Positions 24,067 through 32,689 of a DNA stretch of 45,911 nucleotides are shown here, one piece after another. Source of the DNA: Candidatus Melainabacteria bacterium GWF2_37_15 (GTDB taxonomy: Bacteria > Cyanobacteriota > Vampirovibrionia > Gastranaerophilales > UBA9971); NCBI GenBank assembly GCA_001784565.1, contig MFRL01000057.1:10000-55910 (forward strand), read 5' to 3'. Positions within the stretch are counted from its first letter, which is position 1. Every line of letters starts with the position of its first letter. Position numbers and translations under genes: made by a program. Under the pieces are notes generated by a model, which was not told where the DNA came from, made no database searches, and was given only the letters and a program-made list of their open reading frames with translations.

Positions 24067-24600
24067 ATGACACAATTATCACAAATCGGCGCAGGAAGAC
24101 AGGTAGCATTCGGCGCAAACACAGAGAAAAAAGACACAGCAAAGAAGGCTGCAATAGTAGCAGTACCAACAGCAGCAGGTATAGCATTAGGCGCAACAAA
24201 GTTGGCTCCTAAAGTACTCTCTAAAAAGAACATAACACTGGCAAGCATTGCTAATGCAGTGAAAGAAGGAAAAGTAAAACCAAATCAACAATTAGCACAG
24301 GCTGCAGAGATCTTAAGCGGGGCTTATGGTAAAATAAAAGAATTACCATTAATGCCAACAGCAACACTAAAAGAACAAGCCAAAAAATTAATTGTAGACG
24401 GTAGAAAAGCCGCACACGAAGCTTTACCTAAAGCTAAACTTAAAGGCGCAGCTCTCTATGGCGCAGCAGGCGCAGCAATCGGCGCACTTGGCATCCTTGC
24501 ATATAATAAATTTGCTGGAAATAAAGAAGCAGCACCTGCACAGGAAGTTGAACAAGCACCTGCACAGGAAGCAGCAAAAGAAGCACAACCACAACAGTAA
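24067..24600 (+). CDS. Small Ala-rich protein with V-A-F-G motif and glycine-rich hydrophobic segments
   Basis: A 177-aa protein of unknown function. M-T-Q-L-S-Q-I-G-A-G-R-Q-V-A-F-G-A places the F-G motif at residues 13-16. Two small-residue hydrophobic stretches (about 28-46 and 134-154, the second A-A-G-A-A-I-G-A-L-G-I-L-A-Y) could be membrane helices of the kind seen in hydrophobic surface or phasin-like proteins. The C-terminus is an A-Q-E-A/P-A-Q-E low-complexity tail. GGAGG 6 bases before ATG at 24067 fixes the start. It is a single-gene unit with the shared upstream element and its own terminator at 24621. Confidence 0.72.
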   Translation: MTQLSQIGAGRQVAFGANTEKKDTAKKAAIVAVPTAAGIALGATKLAPKVLSKKNITLASIANAVKEGKVKPNQQLAQAAEILSGAYGKIKELPLMPTATLKEQAKKLIVDGRKAAHEALPKAKLKGAALYGAAGAAIGALGILAYNKFAGNKEAAPAQEVEQAPAQEAAKEAQPQQ

Positions 24601-24620
24601 ATATTATCTAAAATATTATC

Positions 24621-24648
24621 AAAAAGACCTGCGTAAGCGGGTCTTTTT
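24621..24648 (+). terminator. Terminator after the Ala-rich gene
   Basis: AAAAAGACCTGC, loop GTAA, GCGGGTCTTTTT: a 12-bp stem with one T-G pair and a T-run. Its CCTGC-GTAA-GCGGG core is the same as in the terminator at 45240. Confidence 0.85.
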
Positions 24649-24703
24649 TAATGGTAAAATATTAGTTACTATTTTGGAAAGGCCTTTGGGAAAGGATTCG
24701 GGG

Positions 24704-27409
24704 ATGACTGGAAAAACACTTATATTAATCGATGGCCACGCACTCGCTTATAGACAGTTCTTCGCTCTTGAAAGAACAGGCATGAAAACAACCGATAATA
24801 TCCCGACCTGGGCGGTTTACGGCTTTATAAAAGCACTGTTTGATATTTTGAGAAAGGTTAAACCTGACGCAATAGCTGTATCCTTTGATAAAGGCCGGCA
24901 AACATTTCGAGTGGAAGCATACCCCGAATATAAAGCCAATAGGCAGCAGATGCCGGACTCGTTGGGTGAGCAGCTTGGCTATATTGTAGAAGGGATAAAG
25001 GCTATTGATATTCCGATTTACGAGATGGCAGGCTTTGAGGCGGATGATATTATCGGTACCATCGCAGAAAAAGCCAAACAGCTTGGCCATAAAACCCTGA
25101 TACTTACCGGCGACCAGGATTCTTTCCAGCTGGTTGACCCTGAAAAAAACATATTGGTTCTAATTCCTACCAAAGGCGAGCTTGTGGAGTACGACAGAAA
25201 TAAAATCCACGAAAAACTTGGCGTATGGCCGGAAAATGTGGTGGATTTCAAGGGATTGAGCGGGGATTCGTCTGATAATATTCCGGGAGTTAAAGGTATA
25301 GGCGAAAAGACAGCAGTAAAGCTTATTGATCAATTCGGCTCAGTTGAGAATATCTACGAACATCTAAATGAAATACAATCCAAAAGCGTAAAGGAAAAGC
25401 TTGAACACGACCATGAAATGGCTGTAAAAAGCAAATACCTCGCTACAATCCGCAAAGATGTGCCAATTGATTTTGATTTTGAACATACACACTTTACTAT
25501 GCCCAACGTGGAAAACCTGGCAGCGTATTTGAAAAAGTACCAGTTTAACAGCCTGTTAAAAGTAATGCCGGAAGTGCTTTCCCATTGCTGCATGGACGGA
25601 GCTCCAATAATGGTAGAAAGCGGCAGAAAACCCCTTGATATAAATGTGCAAATTGTCGATACACAGGAAAAATATGATGAATTTATTGACAAATTAAGCC
25701 AGCAACCTTCTTTTTCCCTTGATACGGAAACCACAAGCCTTAATGTATTTGATGCAGAGCTTGTAGGCATGTCGTTTGGCTGGGATAATGAAACTTTTTA
25801 TGTCCCTGATGGACATAACCTGGAAAAAATAAAGCCAATACTTGAAAATCGTGACATCCACAAAGTTTTACAGAATGCCAAGTACGATATGCACATATTT
25901 AAGAGGCTTAATATAGAATTAAACGGCATATCAATGGATACAATGCTCGCCAGCTATGTAAAAGACCCTGCATTTAAACATGGTCTAAAAAATCAGGCAT
26001 TCAGCTACCTTGGATATGACATGATCCCTATAGAAGAGCTTATTGGAAAGGGAAAATCCCAGATTACCATGGCGCAGGTGCCGGTAGAAACAGTAGCGAA
26101 CTATGCCTGTGCTGATGCAAAAGCTACATGGGAGCTGGGGCAGTTCTATGATAAAACCCTCACAGAAGAAGAAAAAAAGCTTCTTTATGATATTGAGCAG
26201 CCATTGGTGCCTGTACTGGTGGAAATGGAGAGGAACGGGGTAAGCATAGACACTGCTTATCTTAAGGAATTATCCGACGAATTGCAGGACAACCTTGAAA
26301 AAATCGAGGCCAAAATATTCCAGCTTGCCGGGGAAAAATTCAATGTAAATTCCCCAAAACAGGTGGGAGAGATACTTTTTGAAAAGATGCAGCTCCCCGT
26401 TAAAGGCAAAGTAAAAACCCAAACCGGCTACTCAACCAGTGCATCAGTGCTGGAATCTTTGCGGGACGTGCATCCGATAATAAGTCTTTTATTGTCGCAC
26501 AGGCATTATGCAAAGCTTAAATCAACCTATGTCGATACCCTGCCCGCACTTGTGAACCCGAAAACAGGCAGGATTCATACCAGTTTTAACCAAACCGCAA
26601 CTACAACAGGCCGCTTGTCCAGCAGCGATCCAAATTTGCAGAATATTCCCATAAGAACCGAGATCGGAAACAGGATAAGGGCGGCTTTTGTACCGAAGGA
26701 TAAGGAAAACGCATGCATTTTATCGGCTGATTATTCCCAGATAGAATTAAGGCTTTTAGCGCAAATATCCGGTGATGAAGGGCTTTTGGAGACGTTTTGC
26801 TGTGATGGTGACGTGCATACAGACACGGCAAGCAAGGTTTTTAATGTACCTGTTTCTGAAGTAACACATGAAATGCGCAGAACTGCTAAAACCGTTAACT
26901 TTGGCATAATTTATGGCCAGTCCAGCTATGGTTTATCTGAAACATTAAGGATTACACCGGGTCAGGCAAAGGATATTATTGATAAATATTTCAAAACTTA
27001 CCCTAAAATAAAGGAATATATGGATAAAACCATACACGAAGCACGAGAAAACGGCTATGTAAAGACGCTTTATGGAAGAAAGCGCTACCTCAAGGAAGAC
27101 TTGCACAGCAGGATGAAGCAGATTCGGGAATTTGCCGAGCGTGCTGCCATTAATTCCCCCTTGCAGGGCACTGCTGCTGATATGATAAAACTCGCCATGA
27201 TCCGGCTTTACAATGAGCTGAAAAACTCGACTTTCAGGTCAAAATTAATCCTTCAAGTCCATGATGAGCTTGTGTTAGAGGTTTACAATGATGAACTGGA
27301 GCAAATCAAGGAGCTTGTGAGGAAATGTATGGAGCTTGACCAGCCGTTGAAAGTGCCGCTTGTGGTAGATATAGCGTGCGGGCCTTCCTGGATGGAGGTT
27401 AAGGAGTAA
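24704..27409 (+). CDS. polA: DNA polymerase I with 5' nuclease and proofreading domains
   Basis: Repair and primer-removal polymerase, 901 aa. The 5'-3' nuclease (1-290) has L-I-D-G-H-A, F-D-K-G-R-Q-T-F-R and T-G-D-Q-D. The 3'-5' exonuclease is probably active: L-D-T-E-T-T-S-L (ExoI), N-A-K-Y-D (ExoII) and Y-A-C-A-D (ExoIII) keep all metal-binding residues. The polymerase has D-Y-S-Q-I-E-L-R-L-L-A, R-R-T-A-K-T-V-N-F-G-I-I-Y-G and V-H-D-E-L. The frame is open back to 24458, but that part runs through the previous gene and the terminator. The ATG at 24704 (AAAGGA upstream) gives the standard M-x-x-K-T-L-I-L-I-D-G start. The stop abuts the next ATG. Confidence 0.96.
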   Translation: MTGKTLILIDGHALAYRQFFALERTGMKTTDNIPTWAVYGFIKALFDILRKVKPDAIAVSFDKGRQTFRVEAYPEYKANRQQMPDSLGEQLGYIVEGIKAIDIPIYEMAGFEADDIIGTIAEKAKQLGHKTLILTGDQDSFQLVDPEKNILVLIPTKGELVEYDRNKIHEKLGVWPENVVDFKGLSGDSSDNIPGVKGIGEKTAVKLIDQFGSVENIYEHLNEIQSKSVKEKLEHDHEMAVKSKYLATIRKDVPIDFDFEHTHFTMPNVENLAAYLKKYQFNSLLKVMPEVLSHCCMDGAPIMVESGRKPLDINVQIVDTQEKYDEFIDKLSQQPSFSLDTETTSLNVFDAELVGMSFGWDNETFYVPDGHNLEKIKPILENRDIHKVLQNAKYDMHIFKRLNIELNGISMDTMLASYVKDPAFKHGLKNQAFSYLGYDMIPIEELIGKGKSQITMAQVPVETVANYACADAKATWELGQFYDKTLTEEEKKLLYDIEQPLVPVLVEMERNGVSIDTAYLKELSDELQDNLEKIEAKIFQLAGEKFNVNSPKQVGEILFEKMQLPVKGKVKTQTGYSTSASVLESLRDVHPIISLLLSHRHYAKLKSTYVDTLPALVNPKTGRIHTSFNQTATTTGRLSSSDPNLQNIPIRTEIGNRIRAAFVPKDKENACILSADYSQIELRLLAQISGDEGLLETFCCDGDVHTDTASKVFNVPVSEVTHEMRRTAKTVNFGIIYGQSSYGLSETLRITPGQAKDIIDKYFKTYPKIKEYMDKTIHEARENGYVKTLYGRKRYLKEDLHSRMKQIREFAERAAINSPLQGTAADMIKLAMIRLYNELKNSTFRSKLILQVHDELVLEVYNDELEQIKELVRKCMELDQPLKVPLVVDIACGPSWMEVKE

Positions 27410-28135
27410 ATGTATATTCTCGACTGCACGCTGCGTGATGGCGGCTATTTGAATAATTGGCAGTTTTCGCCTGAAGAAATACAAGACTACCTTGATTCTT
27501 TGCAAAAATATAATGTAAACATCGCTGAAATCGGCTTCCGCTACCTTAAAAAAGATGATAGCCTCGGCATCTGCGCATATTGCCCGGATAAATTTATTGA
27601 TAATCTGCAAATACCTGATAATTTACAGATAGCGGTAATGATAAAAGCTGAACAAATTCGGGATGAAAACGACCTGCATCATTTGTTTACGGAAAAAAGT
27701 AATTCCAGGTTGGATTTAGTGAGAATTGCCGTGCAATACGAAAAGGCCACAAATTGCCGCAAAATCACCGAAATTTTAAAAAATAAAGGCTATAAAGTGG
27801 CCCTGAACCTCACAAAATTAAGCAAGGATAGTGAAATTAGGGTTCCTGATTGGGAAACTGTTGATGTATTGTACTTTGCGGATACCTTTGGGGAATTATA
27901 CCCTGATGAAGTGAAAAATTTTATTGATGGAATAAAAAAGGAATATGCCGGCTCACTTGGCTTTCACGGGCATAATAACAAAGGGCTTGCCCTGAAAAAC
28001 ACTCTGACCGCCATGGAATGCGGGGTCACTTACGTTGATTCAACCATTAATGGCGTAGGTAAAGGCGCTGGAAACCTGAAAACAGAGGACTTAATTTGGA
28101 AGAGTTTTAAGGGCTTCGATAAAGCCAGGCAATAA
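27410..28135 (+). CDS. Short DRE-TIM (HMGL-like) aldolase-family protein
   Basis: A 241-aa TIM-barrel metalloenzyme of the HMG-CoA lyase-like group. D-C-T-L-R-D-G-G-Y (5-13) and G-F-H-G-H-N-N-K-G-L-A provide the metal-binding Asp and H-x-H. V-D-S-T-I-N-G-V-G-K-G-A-G-N is the C-terminal barrel motif. It resembles the oxo-acid aldolase branch (4-hydroxy-2-oxovalerate aldolase-like) more than LeuA. At 241 aa it is shorter than most relatives and stops soon after the barrel. Its ATG follows the polA stop directly, and its last 45 bases overlap the convergent gene at 28091. Substrate unknown. Confidence 0.78.
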   Translation: MYILDCTLRDGGYLNNWQFSPEEIQDYLDSLQKYNVNIAEIGFRYLKKDDSLGICAYCPDKFIDNLQIPDNLQIAVMIKAEQIRDENDLHHLFTEKSNSRLDLVRIAVQYEKATNCRKITEILKNKGYKVALNLTKLSKDSEIRVPDWETVDVLYFADTFGELYPDEVKNFIDGIKKEYAGSLGFHGHNNKGLALKNTLTAMECGVTYVDSTINGVGKGAGNLKTEDLIWKSFKGFDKARQ

Positions 28136-29227
28136 CTCAGGATCTATTTCTCCTTCTAACGCTCTCTTTATCTCTGGTAATGCTTCACGTATTGATTTAA
28201 CCGGCCCTTGCATGTAAGGCCTGTTTTTACCTGTCATTGCATCAGCAACATCTGCAGTTTTCATAATATAAATATTATCTAATGTTTCCTTGGGAAGACC
28301 AGCGTTAACAAGCTCTTTGCGCGGTGTATGATGATATTTTATGATAGCTTGGGCTGTCGGATCATCTAGTGTAGCAGCCCCTAATTCTGCATGGGCTTTA
28401 ACCAGTTCTCTTTCCGGTCCAGATAATTTTCTCGGTTCATTAATTAGCCTGGTTATTTCACGGTTAGCACCCTTACCACTATCGTGCCTCAAAGCCAGCT
28501 TCCTAAGTTTTATGCCCCTATCGCTTTTCGGATCAATTCCAATGGCTTCAAGAATTTTTTTGACAATTATTGATGTTCTTCGTTCATGGTTTGCAGTATT
28601 TGGATCAATCCGGTACATTTTTTTATTTGCTTCCGTAGAAGAAGTGTGGAAAGTTTCCGGGGATGTTACTCCTTGAGCTGGTGGGTTAGTTCCAGTTTGA
28701 ATTGCTTGCTGAGCTTTTTGCGCTTCATTGTATTTACCGTAACCCTTTTTTCCTGCAAAAGCAGCTAAAGGTAACTCCACAACCGCTTTACCTGTATTAA
28801 GATGCGCTTCAGCTAAAGTTTTCTCATCTCCGTTTGCAGTTGCAAATTTATAAGCAGCTTTTCCGGCATGATACAACCCGAAACATCCACCGATAGCTGC
28901 ACCAACCATTGCTAATACAGGTAGTGTTGCACCGGCTGTAACAGCAATGGCAGTTGCTCCCACTGTAGTGCCTATAATTGCCAATGAGGCGATTGGACTG
29001 CTTAAAGGGGCTGTAATTAATGACCCTGCGCCCCTGGCTTCATTTACCAAGGCTTCTTTCCCGGATAATTTCCCGTCACCATCAAAATAAGGCTGCTGCC
29101 ATTCTTCCATTTTTTTCGTAAAACTGTCATAACTGCTGAACATGGATTTATGCTCAGGTTTATTAATGGGTTTTTGCCCACGTGAATAATCTATATTTGA
29201 GTATCCTATTGATTCAATACCAGACAA
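28091..29227 (-). CDS. HD-domain protein with EF-hand-like loop and membrane-like segments
   Basis: A 378-aa protein. D-G-D-G-K-L-S-G-K-E (49-58) is a good EF-hand calcium-loop pattern. Residues 77-120 hold two Gly/Ala-rich hydrophobic stretches. The C-terminal half is HD-GYP-like: H214-E-R-R, R-H248-D249-S-G-K, H279, H299-H300 and K-T-A-D-V-A-D-A-M-T-G-K-N-R-P-Y. The G-Y-P triplet after H-H is missing, so cyclic di-GMP hydrolysis is uncertain; another phosphohydrolase substrate is possible. The start is a TTG at 29227 with TTAGG upstream, and is not secure. It overlaps the aldolase gene tail-to-tail by 45 bases. A 36-bp upstream element is shared with the gene at 35826. Confidence 0.72.
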   Translation of the reverse strand: MSGIESIGYSNIDYSRGQKPINKPEHKSMFSSYDSFTKKMEEWQQPYFDGDGKLSGKEALVNEARGAGSLITAPLSSPIASLAIIGTTVGATAIAVTAGATLPVLAMVGAAIGGCFGLYHAGKAAYKFATANGDEKTLAEAHLNTGKAVVELPLAAFAGKKGYGKYNEAQKAQQAIQTGTNPPAQGVTSPETFHTSSTEANKKMYRIDPNTANHERRTSIIVKKILEAIGIDPKSDRGIKLRKLALRHDSGKGANREITRLINEPRKLSGPERELVKAHAELGAATLDDPTAQAIIKYHHTPRKELVNAGLPKETLDNIYIMKTADVADAMTGKNRPYMQGPVKSIREALPEIKRALEGEIDPELLPGFIEALKTLPN

Positions 29228-29265
29228 TTTACAAACCTAACCGTTAAAAAGTGACACAAATCTTC

Positions 29266-29301
29266 CTTATATATATAAAAACCCTTTTTAATAAAAAATT
29301 G
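29266..29301 (-). promoter_or_regulatory. Upstream element shared with the Met-rich gene, copy 1
   Basis: A 36-bp AT-rich stretch with a CCC core, 39 bases upstream of the TTG at 29227. It is identical to 35892-35927 at 31 of 36 positions without gaps. On the sense strand it reads CAATTTTTTATTAA, then GGG-TTTT and alternating AT. Confidence 0.5.
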
Positions 29302-29340
29302 TTAGTTGTTGTGTTATATTCATAAAAAAGGAGTGTAACA

Positions 29341-29682
29341 ATGCCCTCTAAAGACTGCATTTTTTGTAAAATCGCAAACAAAGAGTTTAATACAGAGTTC
29401 GTAGTTGAAACCGAGGATTATGTTTCTTTCAAAGATCTCTCGCCGCAGGCACCTGTGCATGCGCTGGTTATTCCAAAACAGCATTTTGCCTCATTAAATG
29501 AAATGAAAGATGCTGAATTAATGGGGAAACTCTTGCAAGGAGCGAGAGAAACCGCTGAAAAACTCGGTGTTGGTGATAATTATCGAGTAGTAATAAATAC
29601 TGGTGAAAAGGCAGGACAATCAGTCTTTCATATGCATGTCCATGTATTAGGTGGAAGAGCTATGCACTGGCCGCCGGGTTAA
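29341..29682 (+). CDS. HIT-family nucleotide hydrolase (HinT-like)
   Basis: A 113-aa purine nucleoside phosphoramidase-type protein. The catalytic H-x-H-x-H reads H-M-H-V-H-V-L-G-G-R near residue 97. C-I-F-C-K-I at 6-11 with downstream His can bind zinc as in many bacterial HIT proteins. V-F-x-D-L-S-P-Q-A-P-V-H-A-L-V-I-P-K is typical. GGAG lies 8 bases before the ATG. Single gene, divergent from the HD-domain gene. The exact physiological substrate is not known for this family. Confidence 0.93.
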   Translation: MPSKDCIFCKIANKEFNTEFVVETEDYVSFKDLSPQAPVHALVIPKQHFASLNEMKDAELMGKLLQGARETAEKLGVGDNYRVVINTGEKAGQSVFHMHVHVLGGRAMHWPPG

Positions 29683-29766
29683 GAAATCAAAAGCCTCTAT
29701 ATATGCGTTAATTTTTACAATAAAAAATGGATTGCTTTGTTTTTTAATAATCATTAAAATATAAGT

Positions 29767-30645
29767 ATGATTAGAAAATTCATAATTTCATTAGTAGTCT
29801 GTATTTTTGTATCTTCTGTGGCTTTTGCCAATGAAGGCAAGGAATTATTGCTTAAAGGAATTAAATATTACAAAGACGGGAATTATCTCGGTACCGTCCA
29901 GACAATGGAAAAAGTAATTAAAAATAATCCCGGAAGTGGTCTTGCTTATTATTATACAGCTATTTCTTATGTAAAACTTGGAGAAACATCAAAAGCTCAG
30001 GAATTTTACAGTCAGGTTATAACTGTCAGCCCTAATTCTCAATTATCAAAATACTCTGAAATAGGTTTAAAATTATTAACTCCCGTGGAACCAAAGGCAG
30101 ATCCAGCCATGGTTGAAGGTAAATCCCTTCCAGATGTTAGTTCTCCTGAAAATGTAGAAAAAGAATTGGAAGAAAGAAATATCAAGTATCTTATTGATAA
30201 AGTTAACAGGAAACAAAACGTTGATCCGTCAGAATATCAGGATTTTAAAGATTTTAGTCCCGGAAAATCCAGTATTGATAAACCAAATGAAGAAGATATT
30301 GCAAAAGCATGGCAAACCTTAATGAAGGCAGGTATCAACCCCATGCAAAATGCAAATTATTCTAATCCTGCTATGAATCCAGCCCTAACCCCGGAAATGA
30401 TACAAATGAGTATGCTTACTTCTGCAATGGGTGGAATGAATGGAATGGGCGGAATGGGAATGCAGCAGGGAGGAGGAAATTCCTCTGCTAATATGCTTCC
30501 TCTTTTAATGATGATGCAGGCACAGAATTCACAAATGGGTGGACAAGCTGCCGGAAACAATTTTGATCCTCAGTTTATGCAGTCGATGCTTACCAATATG
30601 ATGATGCCGAACATGGCAGATTTTTTCGAAAATAAAGAACATTAA
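29767..30645 (+). CDS. Exported TPR-like protein with Met/Gly-rich tail
   Basis: A 292-aa protein with a signal peptide (M-I-R-K-F then a hydrophobic core, A-F-A before N-E-G at about 21-22). Residues 25-110 look like two TPR units (L-L-K-G-I-K-Y-Y-K-D-G-N-Y, L-A-Y-Y-Y-T-A-I-S-Y-V-K-L-G-E, then a third partial). The C-terminal third is rich in Met, Gly, Asn and Gln (G-M-N-G-M-G-G-M-G-M-Q) and ends in M-M-M-P-N-M-A-D-F-F. The Met-rich style recalls the protein at 34675. A periplasmic scaffold role is likely. The SDR gene begins 1 base after its stop. Confidence 0.75.
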   Translation: MIRKFIISLVVCIFVSSVAFANEGKELLLKGIKYYKDGNYLGTVQTMEKVIKNNPGSGLAYYYTAISYVKLGETSKAQEFYSQVITVSPNSQLSKYSEIGLKLLTPVEPKADPAMVEGKSLPDVSSPENVEKELEERNIKYLIDKVNRKQNVDPSEYQDFKDFSPGKSSIDKPNEEDIAKAWQTLMKAGINPMQNANYSNPAMNPALTPEMIQMSMLTSAMGGMNGMGGMGMQQGGGNSSANMLPLLMMMQAQNSQMGGQAAGNNFDPQFMQSMLTNMMMPNMADFFENKEH

Positions 30646-30646
30646 T

Positions 30647-31327
30647 ATGAAGAAAATTTTAGTAACTGGTGGTTCTCGAGGAATTGGGCTGGCTATTGCT
30701 AAAAAACTCTCGGAATCAGGGCATGAAGTAATTATTACAGGCCGAGATCCTGAAAAACTTGCCCAGGTCGCAAAAGAAATAAATGCCGCAGGTTTTATTG
30801 CCGGGGACCTGTCTGAAGGTGTTAATATAACCGAAAAAATAGATGTCCTGGTTAATAATGCAGGAATATATGAGTGGTCACCTGTTGAAAATATTAAAAT
30901 TGAGCATATTGAAAAACTAATAAAGCTTAATCTTGAGGTACCAATAGAATTATGCAGGCTGGTTGTGCCTGAAATGAAGAAAAAAAGATGGGGCAGGATT
31001 ATAAACATTGGTTCCATAAGCGGAGTAGTAGGCGAAGCAAATGCTTCACTTTATTCTGCAAGCAAGGCCGGATTAGTAGGTTTAACAAAATCCCTTGCGC
31101 TTGAATTGGCGGAATATGGCATAACGGTTAATATAATCAATCCCGGATGGGTTAAAACAGATATGACCAAAGATTTTATTAATAATGAAGTGCTGGAAAC
31201 CATACCCCAGAAAAGGTATATTGAGCCTGAAGAGATTGCCGAACTGGTTAAGTACCTTATTTCGGATGTTGCAGCGGGCATTACAGGGCAGAGTATCAAC
31301 CTGTGTTGCGGGTTAAGTTTAGGGTAG
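30647..31327 (+). CDS. Short-chain dehydrogenase/reductase (FabG-like)
   Basis: NAD(P)-dependent oxidoreductase, 226 aa. T-G-G-S-R-G-I-G (7-14) binds the cofactor, N-N-A-G follows, S-I-S-G with Y-S-A-S-K gives the catalytic Ser-Tyr-Lys, and N-P-G-W-V-K-T-D-M is typical of FabG. 3-oxoacyl-ACP reduction is a candidate reaction, but no fatty acid genes lie nearby, so the substrate is open. Downstream is a 42-base A/T-only run. Confidence 0.9.
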   Translation: MKKILVTGGSRGIGLAIAKKLSESGHEVIITGRDPEKLAQVAKEINAAGFIAGDLSEGVNITEKIDVLVNNAGIYEWSPVENIKIEHIEKLIKLNLEVPIELCRLVVPEMKKKRWGRIINIGSISGVVGEANASLYSASKAGLVGLTKSLALELAEYGITVNIINPGWVKTDMTKDFINNEVLETIPQKRYIEPEEIAELVKYLISDVAAGITGQSINLCCGLSLG

Positions 31328-31369
31328 TTTTATTTTTTTTTAAAAAATTTTTTAAAATTTTTTAAAAAA
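31328..31369. other. A/T-only tract
   Basis: Forty-two bases of alternating T- and A-runs directly after the SDR stop codon. The runs are self-complementary and may terminate the transcript or bend the promoter region of the next gene. TGTCAATTTTTTTC at 31372 resembles the shared upstream element but lacks its AG-ACTT part. Confidence 0.5.
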
Positions 31370-31443
31370 CCTGTCAATTTTTTTCTTTTACCAACGTTAA
31401 AGGAATAGAAGTATCAGGTAATTAAATATTTGAGGAAAAAATT

Positions 31444-31953
31444 ATGCTTAAACAAGTAGGAATTACACCAGCAATAACTACCTCGCAAAAAAATGTCGCT
31501 TTTGGAAAAGGCAGATTAGAAGTTAGAGAAAATAATATTGGACTGTTACAAGATATAGCTGATGTTATGGAAGATAGATATACGGGAAAATCCCCTGATG
31601 GTAAAAGGGATGGCGAATATTGCTTTAAATCTAATCAACCTACAAAAGATGGTATTATGCTAAATAAAAAAAATGGCAGATACTATATTGAATTCAGGAA
31701 TAATGATGGAGTCAAAGGTAAAATTACTACAAATAATAGTAAACAAGATGCGGAAAAAAGAAAAAATGGACTATTAACAGAAGGAATTCTGGGAGGTATA
31801 GCTGAAGAGGCATCAGACGGCAAAATTAAATTTGCGCCTGATGCTGATGATGAACAATGGATTATTAAGTATATATCCCAGGACGTTGAAAAAGAAGAAC
31901 CTTCTGAATTTAGAAAAAGGTTTGAAAGTGGTTTAAAGAGATTAGTGGTGTAA
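31444..31953 (+). CDS. Protein with N-terminal N-V-A-F-G-K-G motif, 169 aa
   Basis: Unknown hydrophilic protein. Residues 1-25 contain Q-K-N-V-A-F-G-K-G-R-L-E-V, nearly the same as S-V-A-F-G-K-G-L-L-Q-V in the gene at 38521 and N-V-C-F-G-R-M-T-L-E at 3186. The rest (G-R-Y-Y-I-E-F-R-N-N-D-G-V-K-G-K-I) looks beta-rich and shows no known domain or membrane segment. GAGGAAAAAATT before ATG supports the start. Single gene, with a hairpin ACTTTA-GTAT-TAAAGT past its end at about 31982. Confidence 0.72.
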   Translation: MLKQVGITPAITTSQKNVAFGKGRLEVRENNIGLLQDIADVMEDRYTGKSPDGKRDGEYCFKSNQPTKDGIMLNKKNGRYYIEFRNNDGVKGKITTNNSKQDAEKRKNGLLTEGILGGIAEEASDGKIKFAPDADDEQWIIKYISQDVEKEEPSEFRKRFESGLKRLVV

Positions 31954-32059
31954 AACTGAAAAAAATTACCTTAAAAAATACTACTTTAGTATTAAAGTAA
32001 CTTAATAAAAGTGATATTATATAAAAAGGTATCAATAAAATTAGCGATGTACTTTGTCT

Positions 32060-32446
32060 ATGGAACAAAACTATTTAATTTACATGGCTATTGAACTGGT
32101 AGCATTTTGTATTATCCTGTACTTATTAATCAGGGTAAATATTTTTGTGAATAACTTACAAAGAGAAGTTAATGAACTTTATATCTATTTACCTGTTACA
32201 ATCAGAGATATAAAGAGCGATTTAAAGAGAATTAATGAATCTATAAGTCGTAAATTCGAAGCAAAAGCTCTTGATGCCCAGGAATTAGGTATTCTGGTCG
32301 GAAAGATATTTTCCGAAATAGTATTTGCAAGACTTTCCGGGGCTCCATTCAAGAAAAAAATGATTTTATCTTCAATTATAATTAAGCTGTGGAAAATAAG
32401 AGAAAGGTTAAAAGCAACATGTCTAAAAACTCTGACGACTCGATGA
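32060..32446 (+). CDS. Single-pass membrane protein of unknown function, 128 aa
   Basis: One N-terminal hydrophobic helix (about 5-27, M-A-I-E-L-V-A-F-C-I-I-L-Y-L-L-I) then a basic helical cytoplasmic region. It opens a cluster with YtxH- and YtxG-like genes and overlaps the first ytxH-like gene by 28 bases. The ribosome binding site is weak; a TTG two codons earlier (32054) is the other candidate start. Organisation suggests it belongs to the same membrane-associated group. Confidence 0.62.
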   Translation: MEQNYLIYMAIELVAFCIILYLLIRVNIFVNNLQREVNELYIYLPVTIRDIKSDLKRINESISRKFEAKALDAQELGILVGKIFSEIVFARLSGAPFKKKMILSSIIIKLWKIRERLKATCLKTLTTR

Positions 32447-32679
32447 TCTTTGTTGCCGGAACACTTTTTGGCATTATGGCAGGCGTAATTCTGGGACTGG
32501 CACTTTCACCAAGGTCAGGAAAGGAAATGCGCTCAGAAATAGTTAAAAAAGTTTCATCTGATTCTATGGTTAAAATTAAAGATGGTATTGAAGGTCAGAT
32601 AGGCAAAATAAATGATGCAATTAAAGCAGGCCGTATGGCTGCTGCTAAACGCAAAGAGGAACTAGAAGCAGGTTATTAG
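32419..32679 (+). CDS. YtxH-like membrane protein
   Basis: An 86-aa protein with one glycine-zipper-like membrane helix (G-T-L-F-G-I-M-A-G-V-I-L-G-L-A-L) followed by S-P-R-S-G-K-E-M-R, the signature of YtxH-like proteins, then an amphipathic helix. YtxH relatives in Bacillus are envelope or general stress proteins of unknown mechanism. I chose the ATG at 32419; a GTG at 32389 in the same frame lacks a ribosome binding site. Overlaps the preceding gene, and the next follows after 10 bases. Confidence 0.82.
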   Translation: MSKNSDDSMIFVAGTLFGIMAGVILGLALSPRSGKEMRSEIVKKVSSDSMVKIKDGIEGQIGKINDAIKAGRMAAAKRKEELEAGY

Positions 32680-32689
32680 GAGGTTTAAA

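Noticed and set aside
24458-24703. Upstream extension of polA by 82 codons
   Set aside because: It runs through the Ala-rich gene in another frame and across the terminator at 24621; the ATG at 24704 gives the normal PolA start.
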